A stretch of DNA of 29,075 nucleotides from an uncultured delta proteobacterium (GTDB taxonomy: Bacteria > Myxococcota_A > Polyangia > Polyangiales > Polyangiaceae), in NCBI GenBank assembly GCA_903858055.1, contig CAIOHM010000548.1:1-29075 (forward strand), given 5' to 3'. Shown here one piece after another: positions 8,197-19,667 of the stretch (positions are counted from its first letter, which is position 1; every line of letters starts with the position of its first letter). Under the pieces are notes generated by a model, which saw only the letters and a list, made by a program, of their open reading frames with translations, was not told the origin of the DNA and searched no databases. The position numbers and the translations under genes were made by a program.

Positions 8197-9306
8197 ATGA
8201 ACGAATCTGCCGCCGCCGAGACTGCAAACCCGAAGAAACGCTGGGTTCTCGCCCTCGCCGCCGCGGGCCTCGTGGCGGCAGGCGCGGGAGGCGCTTGGCT
8301 GTGGTGGCGCTCGCAGGCCGCGCCGAACCTCCTCCAGGTCTTCCCCGACGACAGCTACCTCGTCGCGACCCTCGACGTCGAAGCGCTTCGCAAGGGCGCG
8401 CTCGCCGATCTCGCGAGCGAGGGCGACGCGCAAGCTGCGAAGCGCGCCACGGGGCTCCTCGGCGCGTGCAGCGATGGCGCCGTGCGGGCGGTGCGGGAGG
8501 TCGGCCTCGTGGTCCCGGGCGCCACGACGGAAGAAGGCACCTTCGCGCTCGCGGCGCGCCTCGACATGAGCGGCCCCTGGCTCTCCGCGTGCGACGCCGA
8601 GCTCACGGCGAAGAGCGGCACGACGCCGCGCGAGACCGAAGGCGCGTGGTCCTACGTCGGCGCGAAAGAAGGCCCTCGCCTCGCGCTCCACCGCTCGGGC
8701 CTCGCCCTCTGGGGCCGCGAACCCTACCTGCATTCGCTCGCCGCCGCGGCCTTCGAGAAGCACGCGGAGGGGCGCTACCCGGCCCTCGCGGGGCGCACGA
8801 GCGAGCCCACGAAGACGAACGATCTCTTCGCGGGCATCACGCTGCCGGCGGAGCAGCGCCGCGTGTTCGCCTCGGTCATCGAGGAGCAAGGTCGCGCCGA
8901 CGGGCACCCGGAGCTCTTCGCGATCGCGCGCGCGGGGCTCGTGGCGAGCATCGACGCCCCGAGTGATTCGCTCAAGCTCACGCTCCGCCTCGAGTGCGAC
9001 AAGGCCGATGCGCCCGCAAAGCTCCGCACGACCGTCGAGGAGCTCCTGCAAAAGACGGGTGATTCGCTCGAAGCACGCGCACTCGGCATCGGCGACGCGG
9101 TCACGGGTGCCCGTGTGCTCGTGGCCGGCGATGCGGTCGTGGTGACGGCCTCGGCCCCCATCGCGCGCCTGCGCATGATGTCGAAGCGCCTGCGCCTCCT
9201 CGGCGAGATGCGTCGCCTCGCGCGCGACGCGGTGCCCTCGGAGGGAGCGCCCTCGAAAACCGACACCGCCGCGCCCGAGCCGGCCCCGCGCGCCCCAACG
9301 CCGTGA
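8197..9306 (+). CDS. Membrane-anchored protein of unknown function
   Basis: A 369-residue protein without a family I can name. Residues 15-36 form one hydrophobic helix after a short Lys/Arg stretch (NPKKRW), so it is most likely anchored in the inner membrane with the rest outside. The body, about 40-345, alternates beta-like segments such as SYLVATLDVEAL and GTFALAARLDM with helices, and ends in an Ala/Pro-rich tail. The opening FPDDSYLVATLDVEALRKG resembles large substrate-binding-like domains seen in DUF3352-type proteins, but that is a weak impression. The ATG at 8197 is used because it puts the helix near the N terminus. The acyltransferase gene follows 19 bases downstream, suggesting one operon. 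Confidence 0.8.
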   Translation: MNESAAAETANPKKRWVLALAAAGLVAAGAGGAWLWWRSQAAPNLLQVFPDDSYLVATLDVEALRKGALADLASEGDAQAAKRATGLLGACSDGAVRAVREVGLVVPGATTEEGTFALAARLDMSGPWLSACDAELTAKSGTTPRETEGAWSYVGAKEGPRLALHRSGLALWGREPYLHSLAAAAFEKHAEGRYPALAGRTSEPTKTNDLFAGITLPAEQRRVFASVIEEQGRADGHPELFAIARAGLVASIDAPSDSLKLTLRLECDKADAPAKLRTTVEELLQKTGDSLEARALGIGDAVTGARVLVAGDAVVVTASAPIARLRMMSKRLRLLGEMRRLARDAVPSEGAPSKTDTAAPEPAPRAPTP

Positions 9307-9325
9307 GCGGCATCGAACGAGGCGC

Positions 9326-10012
9326 ATGATCCCCGCTACCCAGTCGCGCGTGCACCGCTGGCTTTTGCGCCGCTACCTCGATCACATCTGGGGAGCTGAT
9401 TTCCGCAGCATTCAGCTCCTCGGCGGCCGCCCGGAGCTCCCCGCCGAAGGGCCCGTGCTCCTGCCCTCGAACCACACGAGCTGGTGGGACGCCTTCTTCG
9501 CGCTGCTCCTCGCCGAGCGGGTCTTCGACCGCCCGCTCTACACGCTCGCGCTGGTCGATACCGTACGACGCTTTCCATTCTTCACCAAGGTCGGGTGTTA
9601 CGGGTTCGATGCGGCGGACAAGGGCGACGTGCGCGCCATGCTGCGCTGGACGACGGAGCTCCTCGACGGGCCCGAGCGCCCGCTGCTCCTCTACTTCCCC
9701 GAGGGGCGCCTCACGCCCGACACGGGTGCACCCTACACGCTTCGCCACGGGCTTCGCGGCCTCACGCCCGAGAAGCCCACACCCATGGTGCCGCTCTACG
9801 TGAGCTTGCACTTCTTGAACGAGCGCAAGCCCACGGTCTTCCTCGCGCTCGGCGAGCCGCTCTCGTTCCAAGAGTCGTACAAGGCGCACCCGGAGAGGCT
9901 CGCGGCGGCCTTCGAGGCGCTGCGCGAGCGCACACATGCGTCGATCGCGCGCGGCGAGTGGGGCGAGACCCTGGTGGGCCAAGCGCCGAAGGTGCGCGAG
10001 CTCACGGGCTGA
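9326..10012 (+). CDS. PlsC-family 1-acylglycerol-3-phosphate acyltransferase-like protein
   Basis: Predicted to transfer an acyl chain to a lysophospholipid or similar acceptor at the membrane. The 228-residue protein has acyltransferase motif I NHTSWWD with His50 and Asp55, and the phosphate-binding motif YFPEGRLT with FPEGR at 124-128. These are the core motifs of the PlsC/LPLAT superfamily, and length is typical. It lacks a clear N-terminal membrane helix. GAGG precedes the ATG. It may also be a hydroxylated-lipid or ornithine-lipid acyltransferase; the acceptor cannot be told from sequence. With gpsA and two acyl-CoA ligases in the window it fits a lipid theme, though these genes are not in one operon. 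Confidence 0.88.
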   Translation: MIPATQSRVHRWLLRRYLDHIWGADFRSIQLLGGRPELPAEGPVLLPSNHTSWWDAFFALLLAERVFDRPLYTLALVDTVRRFPFFTKVGCYGFDAADKGDVRAMLRWTTELLDGPERPLLLYFPEGRLTPDTGAPYTLRHGLRGLTPEKPTPMVPLYVSLHFLNERKPTVFLALGEPLSFQESYKAHPERLAAAFEALRERTHASIARGEWGETLVGQAPKVRELTG

Positions 10013-10034
10013 GCGTACGGCTCCACCGACAAGC

Positions 10035-10057
10035 CGCGCCCGAGATTCTCGGTCGCG
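10035..10057. repeat. GC-rich hairpin between the acyltransferase and DUF6765-like genes
   Basis: CGCGCCCGAG and CTCGGTCGCG pair with one C-T mismatch around a three-base loop (ATT): nine paired positions. No T-run follows. It lies in the 76-base gap and could be a weak terminator or an mRNA-stability hairpin. Confidence 0.4.
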
Positions 10058-10088
10058 CGCCTCGATTCACGATATCGGTGAGCGGGTC

Positions 10089-12287
10089 ATGGACATCGAC
10101 TTCCACTACCACGCCACCTACGTCGCTGCGCGCTTTGCAGGGTACACGGATCAAGAGGCGCTCGTCGTCGGCACCTCGGCGCAGATGGTCGACGAGGCCG
10201 CGCGGGACGTGCTCGTGACGAGCGGGAAGCCGGGCGACTGGAGCTTGCAGCTCACGGCGTGCCCGAACGAGTTCGAGATCCGCGACAGCGCGACGGGGGC
10301 CACGGTGCACACCTACCGGCCGCTCATGTCGTTCCAAAAGAAGGGCGACGTCGGCTCCAGCGCCGCGGACACGCTCGCGTCGATTTGGCCGGTGTTTCAC
10401 TTCATGCCCGGCAACTTCGACCCCTCCGAGGGGAACGCGCTCCCCGCGATCGAGCGAAAGCTCCCGCACAAGTACGCGCGCCACGCCAGGGGCTCGCGCC
10501 TCACGTGCCGGTCCCACCGATGGATCAAGCGCACGTACTCGGGCGAGTCGCACAAGTCGCTCTTCCAGGGGGTCGAAGGCGCGCGCGAAAAATCCAAGTG
10601 GCTCACGCGACCGCACAGCCCGATGGCGATCGCCCTCATCAACAACACGACCGATCTGGTGCACACGCCGGACAACGAGATCGCGAAGCACGGTCTCGCG
10701 CACCACCTCGCGGGCGTCACGATGCACGTGTTCATCGACACGTGGGCTCACCAGGACTTCGTCGGCCAAGCATCGGCGTCGATGAACGACGCAGGGAACT
10801 TCCGTGTGGGCTTCCTGCCGCGGACCGCAGCGTTCCCAACGCTCGAGGGTACGACGAAGCCCGCCGGCGACAGCCTTGGCGTGGCCTTCGAGGACGGCGA
10901 TCACGGATTCCTCGGGCGCTCGGTCGGCGTGCCCGGCGAAGAGAAGAACCTCTACGTGGGCCACGGGCGCGTGGGGGTGTGGCCCGACCACAGCGCGCTG
11001 GTTTGGGAGTACCAACCCGCCTGGCAGGAGTCCCCGATCATTCGCGTGAACCCGCACGAGTACGTGGACGCGTTCGCGCACATGGTTTGGGCGCTCTACT
11101 GCATCAAGAACAACCTCCAGTACGAGCCCTTCGACATCACGCCCGCGTCGATCGCGAAGCTCTGCACGCACATCGGCGGCGTCGAACCGCGCGACTTTCA
11201 GCGCGCGTTCGACATCATCGCCGACGGCGCCGGGCGGGCCGCCTCCAAGAAGGACGAGGTGTGGGACGAGTCGGTTCGTGACGTCGCGGGCCGGAAGTGG
11301 ATCGCCTTCGCGACGGAGCGATTCCCCGGCGAAGCCGTCACGACGGACTGGGTCCCGGGCGCGAGCGATTGGGTCAACCAGGTCGTCGAGGTCTACCTCG
11401 CCAACAAGAAGCAGAAGGGCGCCCGCCGCGGCGACTGGCTCACGATCGAGCAGTTCGGTCGGCTCGATTACTTCAAGTTCAACCTCGCCGCGAAGCACCA
11501 CTACCGCTTCGTCAAGTTCACGCTCATGGCGTTCGGGCTGAAGCTCATCGGCGACTGGCCCGACGGCTCCGCGTCCGCCGACGACCTCTCGAGCATCGCG
11601 CGCGCGGGGGCCCAGGGTTGGTACGGCGAGCTCATGCAGGCCCTCGACGAGGTCCAGCGCAACACGAAGAACGGTGAGCTCAACATCGGCATGAAGGTCC
11701 TCGCGGACGAGATCGCCCTCGGCGTGCAGAGTCTCACCATGAGCGAGGTGGAGCGCATCGACGCTGTCCTGGCACGACTCCGCGGCGTCGAGACCGCCGT
11801 CGCCACGCAGGCCGCCTGGAGCTACGGGATCTTGGACAAAGACGGCGACATCACCTCCTCCACGGTCCGCCTCACCGGCGCCGACGCCCTGAAGCGCGTG
11901 AAGAACTTCATCGCGCGCCTCGAGGAGCTACGCCCGCAAGCGGCCACCGAGGGGCGTACGGCCATCTTCGAGCCGCGCGCCGAAGGTGAGGACGCGGGCG
12001 TAAGCCAGCTCATCAGCCTCGAAGCCTGGATCAAGTCGTCGTACGTCCTCTTCGCTCGCCGCGCGAGCGACAAGGAGCTCGTCGCGATCGACAGCGCGTA
12101 CACGAGCCTCCTGCGCCTCGTGCCGCAGCGTGCTCTCTCCGCGAAGGAGAAGCCCGCTCACGCCGCCGCACGCCGGGTGGTGGGCGCGTGCGACGCGTGG
12201 CTCGCGGCGGGCCGCGGAGACCAAGCGAGGCGCCCCGCGATCACCGCGTTGCGCGCGTCGGTCAAGGCTGGGCTCCCGGGCGCGTGA
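10089..12287 (+). CDS. DUF6765-like protein with putative metal site and long C-terminal extension
   Basis: A 732-residue protein without signal peptide or membrane helix. It begins MDIDFHYHATY, the opening I associate with DUF6765, and has a central cluster HHLAGVTMHVFIDTWAHQ with His206, His213, Asp217 and His221. The spacing H-x6-H-x3-D-x3-H recalls zinc-dependent phospholipase C/nuclease folds, so a metal-dependent hydrolase is a reasonable inference, not a demonstration. The family-like part seems to cover about residues 1-340; the remaining 390 residues are mostly helical and unrecognised. The ATG at 10089 is chosen because it starts the conserved opening; the longer frame runs back through the acyltransferase gene. 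The stop codon forms the loop of a GC-rich hairpin shared with the convergent gene. Confidence 0.82.
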   Translation: MDIDFHYHATYVAARFAGYTDQEALVVGTSAQMVDEAARDVLVTSGKPGDWSLQLTACPNEFEIRDSATGATVHTYRPLMSFQKKGDVGSSAADTLASIWPVFHFMPGNFDPSEGNALPAIERKLPHKYARHARGSRLTCRSHRWIKRTYSGESHKSLFQGVEGAREKSKWLTRPHSPMAIALINNTTDLVHTPDNEIAKHGLAHHLAGVTMHVFIDTWAHQDFVGQASASMNDAGNFRVGFLPRTAAFPTLEGTTKPAGDSLGVAFEDGDHGFLGRSVGVPGEEKNLYVGHGRVGVWPDHSALVWEYQPAWQESPIIRVNPHEYVDAFAHMVWALYCIKNNLQYEPFDITPASIAKLCTHIGGVEPRDFQRAFDIIADGAGRAASKKDEVWDESVRDVAGRKWIAFATERFPGEAVTTDWVPGASDWVNQVVEVYLANKKQKGARRGDWLTIEQFGRLDYFKFNLAAKHHYRFVKFTLMAFGLKLIGDWPDGSASADDLSSIARAGAQGWYGELMQALDEVQRNTKNGELNIGMKVLADEIALGVQSLTMSEVERIDAVLARLRGVETAVATQAAWSYGILDKDGDITSSTVRLTGADALKRVKNFIARLEELRPQAATEGRTAIFEPRAEGEDAGVSQLISLEAWIKSSYVLFARRASDKELVAIDSAYTSLLRLVPQRALSAKEKPAHAAARRVVGACDAWLAAGRGDQARRPAITALRASVKAGLPGA

Positions 12288-12300
12288 CGCGCGGGAGCCC
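12270..12300. terminator. Terminator-like hairpin centred on the DUF6765 stop codon
   Basis: GGGCTCCC (12270-12277) pairs with GGGAGCCC (12293-12300), and GCGCG (12280-12284) with CGCGC (12288-12292), leaving a two-G bulge and the TGA stop codon as the loop. Thirteen base pairs, all but two G-C, between two convergent genes. No T-run follows on either strand, so termination would be non-canonical or the hairpin may protect 3' ends. Confidence 0.55.
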
Positions 12301-12306
12301 GCACGC

Positions 12307-13494
12307 TCACACCGAGCAGAAGCCTTCGTAGTCGACGTACTCCGTGATCGTCGCGTGCTCGCTGCACACGGCGCAGCGCGGATCGGGCCGGAGCTTGAGC
12401 TCGCGGAACTTCATCTTCAAGGAGTCGTACGTGAGCAGGCGCCCGACGAGCGGCTCGCCCTTGCCGAGCAGGAGCTTGAGGGCCTCGGTCGCTTGCACGA
12501 CGCCGACGACGCCCGGGAGGATGCCGAGCACGCCCGCCTCTTGGCACGAAGGCGCGAGGTGCGGCGGCGGCGGCTCCGGGTAGAGGCAGCGGTAGCAAGG
12601 ACCGGCCTTGAGCCCGAGGGCCTTCGCGGCCTTCGGCGGGAGGAACGTCGTGACCTGGCCGTCGAAGCGGAAGATGGATCCGTGGACGATGGGCTTGCCG
12701 AGGAGCACGCTCGCGTCGTTCACGAGGTAGCGCGTGGGGAAGTTGTCGGTGCCGTCGACGACGACGTCGTAGGCGGAGAACAGGCGATCGATGTTCTCCT
12801 TGCTCAGGCGCTCCTTGTGCGCGACGACCTTCACGTCCGGGTTGAGGTCGCCGATGGCCTTCGCCGCGCTCTCGACCTTGGCCATACCGACGCGGCTCGT
12901 CGCGTGGAGGATCTGGCGCTGGAGGTTCGAGGCGTCGACCACGTCCGCGTCCACGATGCCGAGCGTGCCCACGCCGGCCGCGGCCAGGTAGAGCGCCGCC
13001 GGCGAGCCGAGGCCGCCCGCGCCAATGAGGAGCACCTTGCTCTGGAGGAGCTTCGCTTGGCCGACCTCGCCGACCTCGGGCAAGAGGAGGTGGCGCGAGT
13101 ACCGATCGCGCTGCGCCTCGGTGAGCTGCGGCGGCGTCGTCATCGGGTAGCCGAGGTCCTTCCACCGGACGAAGCCCGGGTTCGCCGACTCCACGTGCTC
13201 GTAGCCGAGGGCCTTCAGCGTCACCGCCGCGAGGGCCGATCGCACGCCGCCGGCGCACATGACGACGATCTTGCTTTGACGATCGGGCACCTTGCCTTCG
13301 ATCTGCATCTCGAGGAAGCCGCGCGGCACGTTCACGGCGCCAGGCACGTACCCCGCGCGGAACTCCTCCTTCTCGCGCACGTCGAGGAGCACGAAGTCTT
13401 CGCGAGCCTCGAGGCGTGCCTTCAGCTCGTCGAGGGAGATTTCACGGATCGAGGCTCGGGTCTGCGCGATGAGGTCGGAGTAGGTGATGCTCAT
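12307..13494 (-). CDS. Rhodanese-MoeB/ThiF fusion (E1-like adenylyltransferase/sulfurtransferase)
   Basis: Predicted to adenylate the C-terminal Gly-Gly of a ubiquitin-like sulfur carrier (MoaD, ThiS or similar) and deliver sulfur to it. The 395-residue protein has an N-terminal rhodanese domain (about 15-118; active-site Cys80 in CAGGVRS), then an E1-like domain (about 125-395) with ATP-binding GAGGLGS (158-164), DGTDNFPTRY, a likely catalytic Cys317 in SCQEAGVLG, and two zinc CxxC pairs, C300/C303 and C374/C377. In MOCS3/MoeZ the rhodanese is C-terminal; here it is N-terminal, an order I believe is known in some bacteria. The carrier cannot be identified, so molybdopterin, thiamin or cysteine synthesis all remain possible. 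The ATG at 13494 begins the folded part. A promoter and overlapping inverted repeat lie just upstream. Confidence 0.92.
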   Translation of the reverse strand: MSITYSDLIAQTRASIREISLDELKARLEAREDFVLLDVREKEEFRAGYVPGAVNVPRGFLEMQIEGKVPDRQSKIVVMCAGGVRSALAAVTLKALGYEHVESANPGFVRWKDLGYPMTTPPQLTEAQRDRYSRHLLLPEVGEVGQAKLLQSKVLLIGAGGLGSPAALYLAAAGVGTLGIVDADVVDASNLQRQILHATSRVGMAKVESAAKAIGDLNPDVKVVAHKERLSKENIDRLFSAYDVVVDGTDNFPTRYLVNDASVLLGKPIVHGSIFRFDGQVTTFLPPKAAKALGLKAGPCYRCLYPEPPPPHLAPSCQEAGVLGILPGVVGVVQATEALKLLLGKGEPLVGRLLTYDSLKMKFRELKLRPDPRCAVCSEHATITEYVDYEGFCSV

Positions 13495-13522
13495 GGGGAC
13501 GCACTCTCGTGAGTTGGACGCT

Positions 13523-13540
13523 TGTTCAATATAATGAACA
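13523..13540. promoter_or_regulatory. Inverted repeat TGTTCA-N6-TGAACA, candidate operator
   Basis: A perfect 6-bp inverted repeat around the AT-only spacer ATATAA. It covers the proposed -10 of the rhodanese-MoeB promoter, the place where a repressor dimer would block polymerase. The regulator is unknown. Confidence 0.6.
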
Positions 13541-13555
13541 CGCGTCTCCTGGCAA
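13528..13555 (-). promoter_or_regulatory. Sigma-70-type promoter for the rhodanese-MoeB gene
   Basis: On the minus strand TTGCCA (13555-13550) and TATATT (13533-13528) are separated by 16 bases, five of six matches each to the vegetative consensus. This would start transcription near 13521 and give a leader of about 27 bases before the ATG at 13494. It stands out as an AT-rich island in GC-rich DNA. Confidence 0.6.
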
Positions 13556-13621
13556 GGGCTGCTTGACCGCGGACGCGCGGAAGCCGAGGATCGCCGCTCA
13601 CGCACGCTTTCCCACGAGCCC

Positions 13622-15349
<1,728 letters not shown>

Positions 15350-15421
15350 CGCCGGCCCCCGAGAAGCACGCGAAAGCTCCGCAGCGCAGCCCCGCGCCCG
15401 ACGAACGAAAGGCCCGACGAG

Positions 15422-16546
15422 ATGACGACCGAACAGCTCTCGATGCGCAACCTCCTGCGCCGCATGGTCGAGAAGGGCGCGAGCGACCTGCACCTCACGG
15501 CGGGCGCGCCGCCTTCGTTCCGCATCGACGGCGCGATCATCCCCGAGCGCATGGCTCCCCTCGCCCCGCACGACGCGCAGTCACTCGTCTACGCCGTGCT
15601 CGACGACCAGCAAAAAGCCGAGTTCGAGCGCACGAACGAGCTCGACCTCTCCTTCGGTGTTCCGGGGCTCGCGCGCTTCCGCGGCAACCTCTTCATGCAG
15701 CGCGGCACCGTGGCCGGCGCGTTCCGTCAGATCCCGTTCAAGATCCTCGGCTTCGACGACCTCGGACTCCCGCCCGTCGTGAGCGATCTCGCCAACCGCC
15801 CGAGCGGCCTCGTCCTCGTCACCGGGCCCACGGGCTCGGGCAAGACCACGACCCTCGCGGCGCTCATCGACAAGATCAACAGCGAGCAGCGCTTCCACAT
15901 CCTCACGATCGAAGACCCGATCGAGTACCTGCACCCGAACAAGCTGAGCATCATCAACCAACGCGAGATCGGCACCGACACGAACGGCTTCCGCGACGCG
16001 CTCCGCTACGTGCTCCGTCAAGACCCCGACGTCGTGCTCATCGGTGAAATGCGCGACCTCGAGACCATCGAGGCAGCGCTCACCATCAGCGAAACGGGCC
16101 ACTTGGTCTTCGCGACGCTCCACACGAACTCGGCCATCTCGTCGATCACCCGCATGATCGACGCCTTCCCGCCGCACCAGCAAGGGGCCGTGCGCGCGAA
16201 GCTCTCGTTCAGCCTCCAGGGTGTCGTCACGCAGCAGCTCGTGCCGCGCGCCAACGGGCCGGGCCGGGTCCTCGCCTCCGAGGTCCTCGTGCCCAACGCG
16301 GCGATTCGAAACCTCATCCGCGAAGACAAGCTTCATCAGGTCTACGGCCTCATGCAGGTGGGCCAAGAGCGCCACGGCATGCAGACCCTGAACCAGTGCC
16401 TCATGTCGCTCTACCGCCGCGGGATGATCAGCCTCGAAGACGTGTGGGCCCGCACCTCCGAGCCCGAAGAGATTCGGAACATGCTCGCTCAGGCAGGCCC
16501 AGGCCATCACCCCTCGACTACGCGCCTCGACACCGGCAAGCGGTGA
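15422..16546 (+). CDS. pilT: Type IV pilus retraction ATPase PilT
   Basis: Cytoplasmic motor that depolymerises the pilus and drives twitching or social motility. The 374-residue protein begins with the PilT N-terminal domain (LLRRMVEKGASDLHLTAGAPP) and has Walker A GPTGSGK (135-141), DPDVVLIGEMRDLETI, the His box ATLHTNSA, and the PilT signature AIRNLIRE followed by GMQTLNQCL. It is slightly longer than the usual ~345 because of a C-terminal Pro/His/Thr tail. AAAGG lies upstream of the ATG. The gap to pilB is 72 bases. Its TGA overlaps the GTG of the next gene (GTGA), so that protein is translated together with PilT. Confidence 0.95.
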   Translation: MTTEQLSMRNLLRRMVEKGASDLHLTAGAPPSFRIDGAIIPERMAPLAPHDAQSLVYAVLDDQQKAEFERTNELDLSFGVPGLARFRGNLFMQRGTVAGAFRQIPFKILGFDDLGLPPVVSDLANRPSGLVLVTGPTGSGKTTTLAALIDKINSEQRFHILTIEDPIEYLHPNKLSIINQREIGTDTNGFRDALRYVLRQDPDVVLIGEMRDLETIEAALTISETGHLVFATLHTNSAISSITRMIDAFPPHQQGAVRAKLSFSLQGVVTQQLVPRANGPGRVLASEVLVPNAAIRNLIREDKLHQVYGLMQVGQERHGMQTLNQCLMSLYRRGMISLEDVWARTSEPEEIRNMLAQAGPGHHPSTTRLDTGKR

Positions 16547-17604
16547 ACGGCGTTCGGCAAGGCGTTTTCCTCGGAGCGGCGCTTGCCTTCGCGCACTTCG
16601 GTGCCGCCGTCGTACCCGCGCACGCCGCAGAGCCGCGGCGCCGTGCGGCCATTGGCTGGACCACCGCGAAGCCCTCGCAGCCTTTCGTCGAGCTCGAGGT
16701 CGCCGGCGTGCGGACCCACGCGCTCGTCGACACGGGCGCGTCGGATCACGTGATCGCGAGGGCCCTCGTCGACGAAGCTGGCTTGCCCACGGTCTCGCTG
16801 CGCGCCCAAGGCGTCGACCACGGCGCGGGCGCGATGCCCCTGCGAGGCCTCGCACACACCGCCGTGACGATCCCGGGCTTCGGCCCCCTCGAGCCTGCGC
16901 TCTCGACCTCGCGCGAGGGGCTGGCCTTCGCCGTCGCGAGCGTACACCCGCGCTTCCACGAGCTCGGTCTCGGCGCGTTCCTCTCGCCGCAGCGCCTCGT
17001 CACAGCATCCCACGCGATCGTCGTCGATCTCGTGCACGGCGAGCTCCTCGAGGTCCCGCTCCCGCAGCTGCGTGCGACGCTCGAAGCCACCGGGCCGCTC
17101 TCGCTCTTCACGGGCAACGCGACCACGTGCTCCCACGGCAGCGGTCCCCACGCAGGCACCACGTGGATGGCGGACGCGCTCGTCGAAGGGCGCAGCGCGC
17201 GCCTCTTGGTCGACACCGGCGCCGCGTTCGGCGATCTCTTTCGCGACTCGCCGATCGGCCGAGCGCTCGTCACGCGAGAGGGCTCGACCGCGACGATGGT
17301 CACGGCGGGGCAGAGCCTCGAGACCGCGCGCGTGGAGGACCTCACGGTGCGCGTCGGCGAGGTGCAGCGCTCGCGCCTGCGCTGGAACCTCGTGGATTCC
17401 CAGGGAAAGCCCGTCTGCCCTTACGACGGCGTGCTCGGCATCGACGTGCTCCGCCACTGTGCGATCGCTTTCGACGGGCGAACGGTCGCGGGGCGATGCG
17501 AGGACTTCGAGCCCTCCGTGCATTCTGCAGGCAAAGCAGGCGGCAAGGCGGGCGCGAAGACCCCGCGAACGAAGGGTGCGCCACGAAAGAAGAACGGCCG
17601 CTGA
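16543..17604 (+). CDS. Secreted two-lobed retropepsin-like aspartic protease
   Basis: A 353-residue protein with two retropepsin-like halves in one chain. Half 1 has FVELEVAGVRTHALVDTGA with Asp63; half 2 has LVEGRSARLLVDTGA with Asp224, 161 residues later. Each half ends in a Leu-Gly segment, GLGAFLSP and VLGIDVLRHCAIAFDG, matching the conserved second motif of the fold. An N-terminal signal peptide (about 1-30, cut near AHA|A) predicts export, and the last 26 residues are a Lys/Gly/Ala-rich basic tail. Retropepsins normally dimerise to bring two Asp together; here one chain supplies both, as in pepsins. The GTG at 16543 overlaps the pilT stop by four bases. Protease activity and any link with pili are inference. 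Confidence 0.82.
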   Translation: MNGVRQGVFLGAALAFAHFGAAVVPAHAAEPRRRAAIGWTTAKPSQPFVELEVAGVRTHALVDTGASDHVIARALVDEAGLPTVSLRAQGVDHGAGAMPLRGLAHTAVTIPGFGPLEPALSTSREGLAFAVASVHPRFHELGLGAFLSPQRLVTASHAIVVDLVHGELLEVPLPQLRATLEATGPLSLFTGNATTCSHGSGPHAGTTWMADALVEGRSARLLVDTGAAFGDLFRDSPIGRALVTREGSTATMVTAGQSLETARVEDLTVRVGEVQRSRLRWNLVDSQGKPVCPYDGVLGIDVLRHCAIAFDGRTVAGRCEDFEPSVHSAGKAGGKAGAKTPRTKGAPRKKNGR

Positions 17605-17632
17605 GCACGAAGCTCGGCAGCCGTGTCTCCCT

Positions 17633-17648
17633 CGCGCCTCCTGGCGCG
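17633..17648. repeat. Hairpin between convergent retropepsin and acyl-CoA synthetase genes
   Basis: CGCGCC and GGCGCG form a perfect 6-bp stem with a TCCT loop in the 46-base gap. There is no T-run on either strand, so it is a weak terminator candidate at best. Confidence 0.4.
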
Positions 17649-17650
17649 GG

Positions 17651-19546
<1,896 letters not shown>

Positions 19547-19592
19547 GATGTCTCGTCGGTGGCGATCGGGCCAAGCGCCCGCCGCGCGTGGG

Positions 19593-19622
19593 ATGATACG
19601 GCCTTCCGATGGCGAAGGTGAA
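19593..19622 (-). promoter_or_regulatory. Candidate promoter of the long-chain acyl-CoA ligase gene
   Basis: On the minus strand TTCACC (19622-19617) and TATCAT (19598-19593) are 18 bases apart, four and five of six matches to the sigma-70 consensus. Start would fall about 40 bases before the ATG at 19546. Confidence 0.35.
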
Positions 19623-19629
19623 GGAATTG

Positions 19630-19667
19630 CCGCGCGAAAGTGCTGCGCGGTAGACCTTTTTCGCGCG
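19630..19667 (+). promoter_or_regulatory. Mutually exclusive hairpins upstream of purC, possible attenuator
   Basis: Hairpin A pairs CCGCGC (19630-19635) with GCGCGG (19645-19650). Hairpin B pairs CGCGCGAAA (19631-19639) with TTTCGCGCG (19659-19667). They share the left arm, so only one can form, and a five-T run (19657-19661) lies between the A stem and the end of B. This is the layout of an RNA switch or attenuator, but whether transcription passes through here in the purC direction is not known. Confidence 0.35.

Noticed and set aside
13530..13535. TATAAT on the plus strand as a pilB promoter
   Set aside because: The nearest -35-like TTGGAC is only 10 bases upstream, too close; the minus-strand promoter fits better.
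13550..13566. Sigma-54-like TGGCA...GC element before pilB
   Set aside because: The distance between GG and GC is two bases shorter than the fixed sigma-54 spacing; the same bases are better explained as the -35 of the minus-strand promoter.
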